Shown here: piece by piece, positions 5,903-11,226 of the stretch
How positions within the stretch are numbered: position 1 is the first letter of the stretch
Layout: each line of letters starts with the position of its first letter
NCBI GenBank assembly: GCA_900545665.1
Contig: UQZU01000045.1
Span: forward strand, 1 to 11,226
Source: an uncultured Collinsella sp.
Lineage (GTDB): Bacteria; Actinomycetota; Coriobacteriia; Coriobacteriales; Coriobacteriaceae
DNA: 11,226 nucleotides
Reading direction: 5' to 3'
Translations under genes and position numbers: made by a program
Notes under the pieces: model-generated
Databases searched by the model: none
Told to the model about the DNA's origin: nothing
Seen by the model: only the letters and a program-made list of their open reading frames with translations

Positions 5903-7246
5903 TTACTTAAGCTCGGGCCAGAAATCCTTGTTGGCCTCGATGAGCTCGTCCAGGATCTGCTTAGCAACGCTCGCCGAAGGAATGGTCTTGGAGAGCGTGA
6001 GTGCCTGCCAGAGCTTCTGGTAGCTGCCCTCGACCCAAGCCTGGACAACAAGCTTCTCGACGGAAACCTGCTGCTCCATCAGGCCCTTCTGGAACTGCGG
6101 GATCGGGCCCTGGCAGATCTTCTCAAAGCCGTTGGAACCAACGATGCAAGGCACCTCGACCATAGCCGTCGGGTCGAAGTTGGGCACAGCGCCATCGTTG
6201 GGGACGATCAGCAAGAAGCGCTCGAGCGTATTCTCGGCCAATGCGCAGGCAAGGTCGACGATGTAGTTGGCATGCACATCCGGCTCAAAGCCGCCGTCTT
6301 TAGCCGTACCCTTGGCGATGATGTCGCGGCAAGCGCCAAAGACCTTCTTCTCGCGGCCGTCCATAACCTCATTGGCGCGAGTGTAGTTGGGGTCGGACGT
6401 CTCGACGACATAGTCCGGGTACAGGTAATACTTGAGGTAGGTATTGGGAATCGTCTCGGGATCGACAGCATAGACATCCTTGGCCTTGCCGAAGGTGTGA
6501 ATCCAGCTCTCCTCGACATGCTGCTCCTTACCGGCCTCGTGCTCGATGCCGTCCAGGTAGCCGTTCTTAGCCATGTGCTCCTTAATCTGCGGCATGAGGT
6601 CGTTGCCGTCCTTGTCGTAGATCTTGCTCCACCAACCAAAGTGGTTGAGGCCGTAGTAGCTATACTGCAGCTCGCGACGATCCTTGATGCCGCACATACG
6701 GCTCATCTTATCCATAAGGTCAATCGGCATGTCGCAGATGTTGATGATGCGGCTGTTGGGGCGCAGCACGCGGCAGGCCTCGGCGACGATGGCCGCGGGG
6801 TTGGAGTAGTTGAGCATCCAGGCGTTGGGGCTGTACTTCTCCATGTAGTCGAGGATCTCGATGACGCCACCGATGGAGCGCATGCCGTAGGCGATACCGC
6901 CGGCACCGCAGGTCTCTTGGCCAACGCAGCCGTACTTGAGAGGAATCTTCTCGTCGAGCTCACGCATGGCGTACAGGCCGACGCGGATGTGAGCAAGGAC
7001 GAAATCGGTCCCGGTGAATGCGGTCTCGGGGTCGGTGGTGTAGCTAAACTCAACCTCGGGGGCGTTCTCGTGGAAGTAGATCTCGCAGGCCTTGGCCACG
7101 GTCTCCTGGCGCTCGGCGTTGTTATCGTAGAAGGTCACCTTGTTGACCGGAAAGCGGTCGCGCTCCTCAAGCAGCATCAGAGCGATGCCCGGGGTAAAGG
7201 TAGAGCCACCGCCGGCAATGGTCACGGCATAGTTTTTCTTGGACAT
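5903..7246 (-). CDS. glvA: 6-phospho-alpha-glucosidase, glycoside hydrolase family 4
   Basis: Hydrolyses phosphorylated alpha-glucosides, such as maltose 6'-phosphate, made by the PTS, to glucose 6-phosphate plus the second sugar. Family 4 enzymes need NAD+ and Mn2+ and work by a redox-assisted mechanism. The 447-aa product has the N-terminal Rossmann loop AGGGSTFTPG (11-20), GQETCGAGGIAYGMRSIGG (109-127), the CDMP motif (171-174) with metal ligand Cys171 and catalytic Asp172, His202 in LNHFGWW as the other metal ligand, and Tyr270 in NTYLKYY as the likely base. CDMP, rather than CNVP/CNIP, is the mark of alpha- over beta-specificity. It reads as a close homologue of B. subtilis GlvA (MalA), aligning nearly end to end from memory. 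GAGGAGG lies 5 nt before the ATG. It lies downstream of the PTS transporter gene on the same strand. Confidence 0.95.
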   Translation of the reverse strand: MSKKNYAVTIAGGGSTFTPGIALMLLEERDRFPVNKVTFYDNNAERQETVAKACEIYFHENAPEVEFSYTTDPETAFTGTDFVLAHIRVGLYAMRELDEKIPLKYGCVGQETCGAGGIAYGMRSIGGVIEILDYMEKYSPNAWMLNYSNPAAIVAEACRVLRPNSRIINICDMPIDLMDKMSRMCGIKDRRELQYSYYGLNHFGWWSKIYDKDGNDLMPQIKEHMAKNGYLDGIEHEAGKEQHVEESWIHTFGKAKDVYAVDPETIPNTYLKYYLYPDYVVETSDPNYTRANEVMDGREKKVFGACRDIIAKGTAKDGGFEPDVHANYIVDLACALAENTLERFLLIVPNDGAVPNFDPTAMVEVPCIVGSNGFEKICQGPIPQFQKGLMEQQVSVEKLVVQAWVEGSYQKLWQALTLSKTIPSASVAKQILDELIEANKDFWPELK

Positions 7247-7343
7247 GATGTCCTCCTCATTCTGGCCGCTTGCTCAATCCATCCCCGTACGCGGCCTGCA
7301 CGGTTTGGAATTGTTACCTAGAAGTGGAGTTTTTTATCTCTAG

Positions 7344-7383
7344 AATCGGCCTTGCGGTGCATACCGGCTCTGCAAGGCCGATT
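7344..7383 (-). other. Intercistronic hairpin between PTS and glucosidase genes
   Basis: AATCGGCCTTGC (7344-7355) pairs perfectly with GCAAGGCCGATT (7372-7383), a 12-bp stem with a 16-nt loop, in the 155-bp gap between the two minus-strand genes. After the stem on the transcribed strand comes an A-rich rather than a U-rich run, so it is unlikely to be a strong intrinsic terminator. It may mark an RNA processing or stability site that sets the ratio of transporter to enzyme. Confidence 0.55.
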
Positions 7384-7401
7384 GTTTCGATGGACGATGG
7401 T

Positions 7402-9012
7402 TTACAGAAGACTCTCGAACTTCAGAAGACTCTCGAACTTCTCGCGAACCTGCGGGACGCTAAGGCCGATGATGACCTGGATTGACTGACCTTGGACCAC
7501 CAAGCCATGCGTACCGATCGCCTTGAAGGAAGCCTCGGGTGCAACGACGCTCTTGTCCTTGACGTTAACGCGCAGACGGGTAGCGCAGTTCGTTACATCG
7601 ATGATGTTATCCGTGCCACCGAGCAGATCGAGGATGTTCTCGGCAAGCACCAAGCGCTCATCATCTTTACTCTGGGCGGCCGATTTGCCAGCAGCAGCAC
7701 CGCCCTGCTTTTGCTTGTAGTCGGCCTTGGACTTGAGCTCGACCTCAACATCGTCATCCTCGCGACCGGGGGTCTTAAAGTCGAACTTGACGATCAGGAA
7801 ACGGAAGACCACAACCCAAAGAGCGGTAAAGCACAGACCGACAAGGATGGAGATGGCGTACTGCAGACCGTGTGCGGCCCAAAGGGGCAGCCAGTCCCAC
7901 GAGAGCATAGAGATGATGCCGCCGTCGAAGATACCCACGACGCCAAGGAGGTTTTGAGCCATGCAGCCAAGCGCTCCGAGCACGCAGTGGACGACGAACA
8001 GGCCGGGCGCGATGAACAGGAAGGTGAAGTCAAGCGGCTCGGTAATACCGCAAAGCATAGCGGTAAGGGTGACCGGGATCAGCAGAGCCTTGACGCGCTG
8101 CTTGCGCTCGGGTTTGGCGGTCATATAAAACGCAATGGCGACGCCAAGCGAACCGAAGACCTTAGTCCAACCAGGGCAGGTATAGGCAGCCCAGGGTGCG
8201 GCATCCTTAAGAGCAATGCTCGGATCGGCAGCCAGTTGGGGCAGGATGTTGGCCCAAGCAGCAAAGATGCCGCCGTTGACCGCCGCGTTGTCGTAATAGA
8301 ACGGCGTATAGATAAAGTGGTGCAGGCCTGTAGGGATCAGCACGCGCTCGAAGAAAGCAAAGACACCCACGCCAAACGTACCGGCGGAAAGGATGAATCC
8401 CTGGAAGGCAGAGATAGCAGCCTGAACATGCGGCCACACTAGGCAGGCGATAAGAGCGACCGGAACCATAACGAAGAAACCGATCATATAGATGAACACG
8501 GAACCCGAGAACACGCCCAGCCACTCAGGAAGTTCGGTGTCGAAGAACTTGTTATGCAGCATCGTGGCGATACCAGAGATAATGAGCGCGCCCATGATGC
8601 CCATGTCAAGCGTTTTGATGCTTGCGATAGTGGCAAGACCAGTACCGCTGCCCGCCTCGACAGAATAGTCGACACCAAAGACAGGGCCCCACTGCCCCAA
8701 GATTGTGCTTACAAAGTAGTTGAAGGTAAGGTAGATGGCCAAAGCCTCCATGCAGCAGCGAGCGTTCTGCTTGTTCGCGAGCGAGATTGGCAACGCTACG
8801 CAAAACAGCAACGGCATCTGGTTAAAGAGCGTCCAACCACCCTGGAGCAGCACATTCCAGCAATCAAACCAAAGATGGCCCGCAGTGGCCATCTCGCCAA
8901 AGATCGCCTCGGTGGTAAACAGCGTACCCAGGCCGACGACGATTCCGGAAAATGCGAAAAGAATTGCAGGCGTGTACATTGCACCGCCGAAACGTTGTAT
9001 CTTTTGCATCAT
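7402..9012 (-). CDS. glvC: PTS alpha-glucoside-specific EIICB permease (MalP/GlvC-like)
   Basis: Membrane transporter that imports and phosphorylates a glucoside. The 536-aa product has an N-terminal EIIC domain (about 1-410) with many hydrophobic helices, the conserved LIPTGLHHFIYTPF (225-238) and GITEPLDFTF (322-331), then a charged, Ala/Gly-rich linker (about 413-452), then an EIIB domain with the phospho-accepting Cys476 in NCATRLRV. There is no EIIA domain, as in B. subtilis MalP (GlvC), so a separate glucose-type EIIA must supply phosphate. Start choice: MMQKIQRFGGAMYTPAILFAF matches the family opening and has a G-rich Shine-Dalgarno upstream. The longer reading frame from 9162 would cross the operator region. 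The C-terminus carries a KFESLL duplication. The gene is divergent from the dehydrogenase and upstream of the GH4 gene. Confidence 0.95.
   Translation of the reverse strand: MMQKIQRFGGAMYTPAILFAFSGIVVGLGTLFTTEAIFGEMATAGHLWFDCWNVLLQGGWTLFNQMPLLFCVALPISLANKQNARCCMEALAIYLTFNYFVSTILGQWGPVFGVDYSVEAGSGTGLATIASIKTLDMGIMGALIISGIATMLHNKFFDTELPEWLGVFSGSVFIYMIGFFVMVPVALIACLVWPHVQAAISAFQGFILSAGTFGVGVFAFFERVLIPTGLHHFIYTPFYYDNAAVNGGIFAAWANILPQLAADPSIALKDAAPWAAYTCPGWTKVFGSLGVAIAFYMTAKPERKQRVKALLIPVTLTAMLCGITEPLDFTFLFIAPGLFVVHCVLGALGCMAQNLLGVVGIFDGGIISMLSWDWLPLWAAHGLQYAISILVGLCFTALWVVVFRFLIVKFDFKTPGREDDDVEVELKSKADYKQKQGGAAAGKSAAQSKDDERLVLAENILDLLGGTDNIIDVTNCATRLRVNVKDKSVVAPEASFKAIGTHGLVVQGQSIQVIIGLSVPQVREKFESLLKFESLL
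7405..7440 (-). repeat. Perfect 18-bp tandem duplication at the PTS gene end
   Basis: CAGAAGACTCTCGAACTT occurs twice, head to tail (7405-7422 and 7423-7440), directly before the stop codon. Because 18 is a multiple of three, the protein simply gains a second KFESLL, ending in KFESLLKFESLL. Perfect identity suggests a recent slippage event. Confidence 0.9.
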
Positions 9013-9030
9013 GACGGGGAATCCCCCTCT
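9013..9030 (-). promoter_or_regulatory. Shine-Dalgarno of the PTS gene inside a small hairpin
   Basis: On the minus strand AGAGGGGG (9030-9023) is the likely ribosome site, 10 nt before the tandem ATG ATG. Its GGGG can pair with CCCC (9019-9016) across a 3-nt ATT loop, which would hide the site. The spacing is slightly long but this is still the best start signal in the region. Confidence 0.5.
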
Positions 9031-9041
9031 CTTCATTCGGA

Positions 9042-9079
9042 GCGTCTGCGGTTTTGGCTTCACTCGAGACCGCAGACGC
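9042..9079 (-). other. Leader hairpin upstream of the PTS gene
   Basis: GCGTCTGCGGT (9042-9052) pairs perfectly with ACCGCAGACGC (9069-9079), giving an 11-bp stem with a 16-nt loop in the 5' leader of the PTS transcript. No U-tract follows on the transcribed strand, so simple attenuation is unlikely. It could be a protein or RNA regulatory site or an mRNA stabiliser. Confidence 0.5.
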
Positions 9080-9159
9080 GCCGTTTGCGTGTACCTCGTG
9101 CAATAGGACGGGTGGGCCCGCTTCCCTGACTTCTTGCACTTACGTTTTATCACATCACT

Positions 9160-9173
9160 CATCTATACAAGTT
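9160..9173 (-). promoter_or_regulatory. Operator copy near the PTS promoter
   Basis: CATCTATACAAGTT here is the exact reverse complement of the site at 9287-9300. Next to it is TTAGTATAAG, which makes an imperfect TATAC/GTATA dyad. TTGTATA/TATACAA half-sites are typical of TreR-like GntR regulators, one of which is encoded 1.2 kb away. Candidate minus-strand -10 boxes (TATACT, 9179-9174) overlap the dyad, though no convincing -35 was found. Confidence 0.55.
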
Positions 9174-9286
9174 AGTATAAGTACTACGGTCGGTCAACGG
9201 TTGATTATTGGCCGTAAACGGTATATGTCCAGTATTTTGCCTGTTAAATCTGACATAGCTGAAGGCTGCAATTTCTATTTCTTTTC

Positions 9287-9300
9287 AACTTGTATAGATG
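9287..9300 (+). promoter_or_regulatory. Operator copy upstream of the dehydrogenase promoter
   Basis: AACTTGTATAGATG is a perfect inverted copy of 9160-9173. Their centres lie 127 bp apart, close to twelve turns of B-DNA. It ends 4 bp before the -35 box of the dehydrogenase promoter. Confidence 0.55.
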
Positions 9301-9303
9301 TGC

Positions 9304-9332
9304 TTGTCTATATCTATAGACATGCCTATACT
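9304..9332 (+). promoter_or_regulatory. Dehydrogenase promoter with an embedded palindromic operator
   Basis: TTGTCT (9304-9309) and TATACT (9327-9332) are 17 bp apart, a good sigma-70-type match, with transcription expected near 9339. A dyad, TGTCTATA then TC then TATAGACA (9305-9322), covers the -35 box and spacer. A dimeric repressor bound there would block RNA polymerase. The dyad resembles TreR/HutC-class operators, so the GntR regulator at 10460 is the natural candidate. Confidence 0.6.
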
Positions 9333-9368
9333 TCATTACAACATTCACCGCCACGTTAAGGAGTCACC

Positions 9369-10394
9369 ATGAAAAGCGCGGTCTTCTATGGAAAGCACGA
9401 CCTCAGAGTCGAGGAATCGGCAAAGCCGGCCGTGGGCAGGCGCGACGTTCTGATCAACGTCAAAGCTTGCGGCGTCTGCGGTACCGACGTTCATATCTAT
9501 GAAGGTGACAAGGGTGCAGCCGACGTTACCCCGCCCACGATCCTTGGTCATGAGTTTGCGGGCGTTGTCGAGGCCGTGGGCAGCGACGTCGCTGGCTTTA
9601 AACCGGGCGATCGCGTGTGCATCGACCCAAACCATCCCTGCGGCTGCTGCGAACCCTGCCGCGACGGAATCAACCACTACTGCGAGCATATGACCGGTTA
9701 CGGCACCACCGTTAACGGCGGCTTTGCCGAGTACTGCTCCGTCGATATGCAGCAAGTCTACAAGTTGGGCGATCACACCAGCTTTGAGCAGGGTGCTATG
9801 ACCGAGCCCGTCGCCTGCTGCCTGCACGGCATCGATATGTGCAACATCAAGCCCGGCAGCACAGTTGTCGTTATCGGCGGTGGCATGATCGGTCTGCTCA
9901 TGATGCAGCTTGCCAAAAACGCCGGCGCCACCAAGGTCGTCTTGCTCGAGCCCGTCGAGGGCAAGCGCGAGGTTGCGCTCAAACTCGGCGCCGATCTGGC
10001 AATTGATTCCATCCACGAGGACGTCCCGGCCCGCCTGAAGCAGGAGGGCGTCGGCAACGTCGATGTCGTTATCGAGTGTGTTGGCAAGCCCGTCACCATC
10101 GAGCAGGCCATCCAAATCGCCGGCCACAAGGCTACGGTCATGATGTTCGGCCTCACCAAGCCCGATGAGACAATCACCGTCAAGCCCTTCGAGGTCTTCC
10201 AGAAGGAGCTTGTGCTTACCTCGTCCTACATCAACCCTTATACGCAGCGTCGCGCGCTCGAGCTCATCGACTCTGGCAGGCTCGACGTATCCTCGATGGT
10301 CGCCAAGGTGGCTTCCCTCGACGAACTCGGCGCCATCCTGTCAGACCCAGCTCTGCGTGCCATGGGTAAATATATAATTGACCCCAGCAAGTAA
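9369..10394 (+). CDS. Zinc-dependent medium-chain alcohol/polyol dehydrogenase
   Basis: A 341-aa cytosolic oxidoreductase of the MDR superfamily, in the sorbitol/threonine dehydrogenase group by look. Catalytic zinc residues are Cys37 (ACGVCGTD), His61-Glu62 (GHEFAG) and Glu146 (TEP). The structural zinc site is Cys91, 94, 97 and 105 with the usual C-x2-C-x2-C-x7-C spacing. The nucleotide loop is VVVIGGGMIG (about 166-175), and an acidic residue ends the next strand (LLEP), which favours NAD+ over NADP+. AAGGAG lies 5 nt before the ATG. The gene diverges from the PTS gene and is followed by the GntR regulator, so it likely serves the same sugar pathway, perhaps oxidising a polyol or sugar released by the phospho-glucosidase. 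The true substrate cannot be read from the sequence; L-threonine, sorbitol, galactitol phosphate and others are possible. Confidence 0.9.
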   Translation: MKSAVFYGKHDLRVEESAKPAVGRRDVLINVKACGVCGTDVHIYEGDKGAADVTPPTILGHEFAGVVEAVGSDVAGFKPGDRVCIDPNHPCGCCEPCRDGINHYCEHMTGYGTTVNGGFAEYCSVDMQQVYKLGDHTSFEQGAMTEPVACCLHGIDMCNIKPGSTVVVIGGGMIGLLMMQLAKNAGATKVVLLEPVEGKREVALKLGADLAIDSIHEDVPARLKQEGVGNVDVVIECVGKPVTIEQAIQIAGHKATVMMFGLTKPDETITVKPFEVFQKELVLTSSYINPYTQRRALELIDSGRLDVSSMVAKVASLDELGAILSDPALRAMGKYIIDPSK

Positions 10395-10407
10395 ATCGAT
10401 CGACACC

Positions 10408-10439
10408 TGCGCGAGCGGTCCTCATCCACCGCTCGCGCA
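10408..10439 (+). other. Intercistronic hairpin between dehydrogenase and regulator
   Basis: A perfect 12-bp stem (10408-10419 with 10428-10439) with an 8-nt loop lies 13 bp after the dehydrogenase stop codon and 20 bp before the regulator start. No U-tract follows. It may lower expression of the regulator relative to the enzyme or protect the upstream mRNA. Confidence 0.6.
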
Positions 10440-10459
10440 CTCAGCTCTAGGAGACCGTC

Positions 10460-11215
10460 ATGGCGCGAGCCATCTTCCAAACTATTTATGACAACGTGAA
10501 GCAGTCGATTGACGACGGCACATACGCCTATCAGAGTTATCTGCCTTCGGAGACTGAGCTCACGCAGCTGTTTGACTGTTCGCGCATGACGGTCCGTCGC
10601 GCCATCTCGATGCTTGCGGCAGATGGTTACGTGCTCCCCCAGCAAGGCAAAGGCATGCGCGTCATTCGCAACATCAGTGACGAGAAGAGTCGTGGTGGCG
10701 GCGGACTCGAGACCTTTAAGGAAATCGCGGTCAACCGAGGCTTTGAGCTCAAGACTGTCACCACCGTCTTTGAGCTCCTCATCTGCAGCAAGGCGCTCTC
10801 CAAGATTACCGGGTTTCCCGAAGGCTGTGAGCTCACACGCGCCAAACGCATCCGTTATGCAGACGGACAAGCCGTGTGCTCCGACGACTCCTATTACCTA
10901 AGCTCACAGGTACCGGGGCTGACACCCGAGATTGTCAACGACTCGATCTATCGTTACCTCGAAGAAGACCTTGGCATTAAAATTGCCACGGGCAAACGCG
11001 ATGTAACGATCGAGCATCCCACGCCCGAGGATACGCGCGTGCTCGATCTCGACGACTTTAACGCACTCGCCGTTATACGCGGGCAGACCTACAACGCCGA
11101 CGGCATCCTTATGGAATACACCGAGACCAAACAGGTCCCCGGGTTCTTTTTGCTCCATGAAACCGTGACGCGCAACGGTACCGGTCGAACCGGCCACCAA
11201 AGCAGCATGAACTAA
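10460..11215 (+). CDS. GntR-family (HutC/TreR-like) sugar-responsive repressor
   Basis: The 251-aa product has an N-terminal winged-helix GntR domain (about 4-70), with the signature LPSETELTQLFDCSRMTVRR and the wing GYVLPQQGKGMRVI, followed by a UTRA ligand-binding domain (about 85-235). The inner segments GLETFKE, SIYRYLEEDLGIKIATGKRD and YTETKQVPG resemble TreR, which senses trehalose 6-phosphate. Here the ligand is more likely the phosphorylated sugar produced by the adjacent PTS. AGGAG lies 6 nt before the ATG. It is downstream of the dehydrogenase gene, 65 bp apart across a hairpin, so probably co-transcribed and autoregulated. TTGTATA-type dyads in the divergent control region are its likely operators. 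Length is normal, though the C-terminal tail (RTGHQSSMN) is unlike known relatives. Family is secure; ligand is inference. Confidence 0.9.
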   Translation: MARAIFQTIYDNVKQSIDDGTYAYQSYLPSETELTQLFDCSRMTVRRAISMLAADGYVLPQQGKGMRVIRNISDEKSRGGGGLETFKEIAVNRGFELKTVTTVFELLICSKALSKITGFPEGCELTRAKRIRYADGQAVCSDDSYYLSSQVPGLTPEIVNDSIYRYLEEDLGIKIATGKRDVTIEHPTPEDTRVLDLDDFNALAVIRGQTYNADGILMEYTETKQVPGFFLLHETVTRNGTGRTGHQSSMN

Positions 11216-11226
11216 CCATTTATTAG

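Noticed and set aside
7290..7330. Possible LicT/BglG-type antiterminator site (TTGTTAC near 7313)
   Set aside because: The resemblance is on the plus strand, opposite to transcription of the operon. There is no paired terminator and no BglG-type gene in view; the local regulator is a GntR protein.
6272..8442. Long plus-strand frames opposite the GH4 and PTS genes
   Set aside because: These mirror the real minus-strand genes and have Val/Leu/Asp/His-biased or low-complexity translations with no recognisable motifs or good ribosome sites.
1..11226. CRISPR array, insertion sequence with transposase, or prophage genes
   Set aside because: No regularly spaced repeats, transposase, integrase or phage structural genes were seen in any frame. 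The only mobile-like signal is the non-coding inverted-repeat element at 3331-3581.

Overview
The window reads as a GC-rich bacterial chromosome from the Actinomycetota. The mix of genes (a GuaA, a YchF GTPase, a cytoplasmic asparaginase, and an alpha-glucoside PTS with a GH4 phospho-glucosidase) suggests a gut Coriobacteriia such as Collinsella. That placement is inferred from gene content and style; no rRNA or other taxonomic marker is present. Coding density is high. Nearly every long antisense ORF is a shadow of a real gene.

Left part (1-3291): the 3' end of a sensor histidine kinase (+) converges on guaA (-), GMP synthase. A canonical minus-strand terminator lies between them. guaA is divergent from ansA (+), a type I L-asparaginase.

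Middle (3292-5775): a 321-bp non-coding stretch holds an AT-rich segment of about 250 bp bounded by imperfect inverted repeats of 42-46 nt, possibly a MITE-like or other dispersed intergenic element. Next to it, a 72-aa Xre-type regulator (-) and an unrecognised 128-aa protein (+) diverge from a perfect 24-bp palindrome. The 128-aa gene meets, tail to tail and 9 bp apart, a likely ychF - DUF1648 membrane-protein operon on the minus strand.

Right part (5776-11226): a sugar-use locus. On the minus strand, a GlvC/MalP-like PTS EIICB is followed by a GH4 6-phospho-alpha-glucosidase (GlvA/MalH-like, with the CDMP motif). Diverging on the plus strand are a zinc-dependent medium-chain dehydrogenase and a TreR-like GntR/HutC regulator with a UTRA domain. 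The 356-bp divergent control region carries two copies of a 14-bp site in inverted orientation, centres 127 bp apart, and an 18-bp palindrome lying across the dehydrogenase promoter. The simplest reading is that the regulator senses a phosphorylated disaccharide and controls both arms. Import yields an alpha-glucoside 6-phosphate, which GH4 splits to glucose 6-phosphate plus an aglycone that the dehydrogenase may oxidise. A sugar-alcohol glucoside such as maltitol (releasing sorbitol) would explain the otherwise odd presence of the dehydrogenase, but this is a hypothesis.
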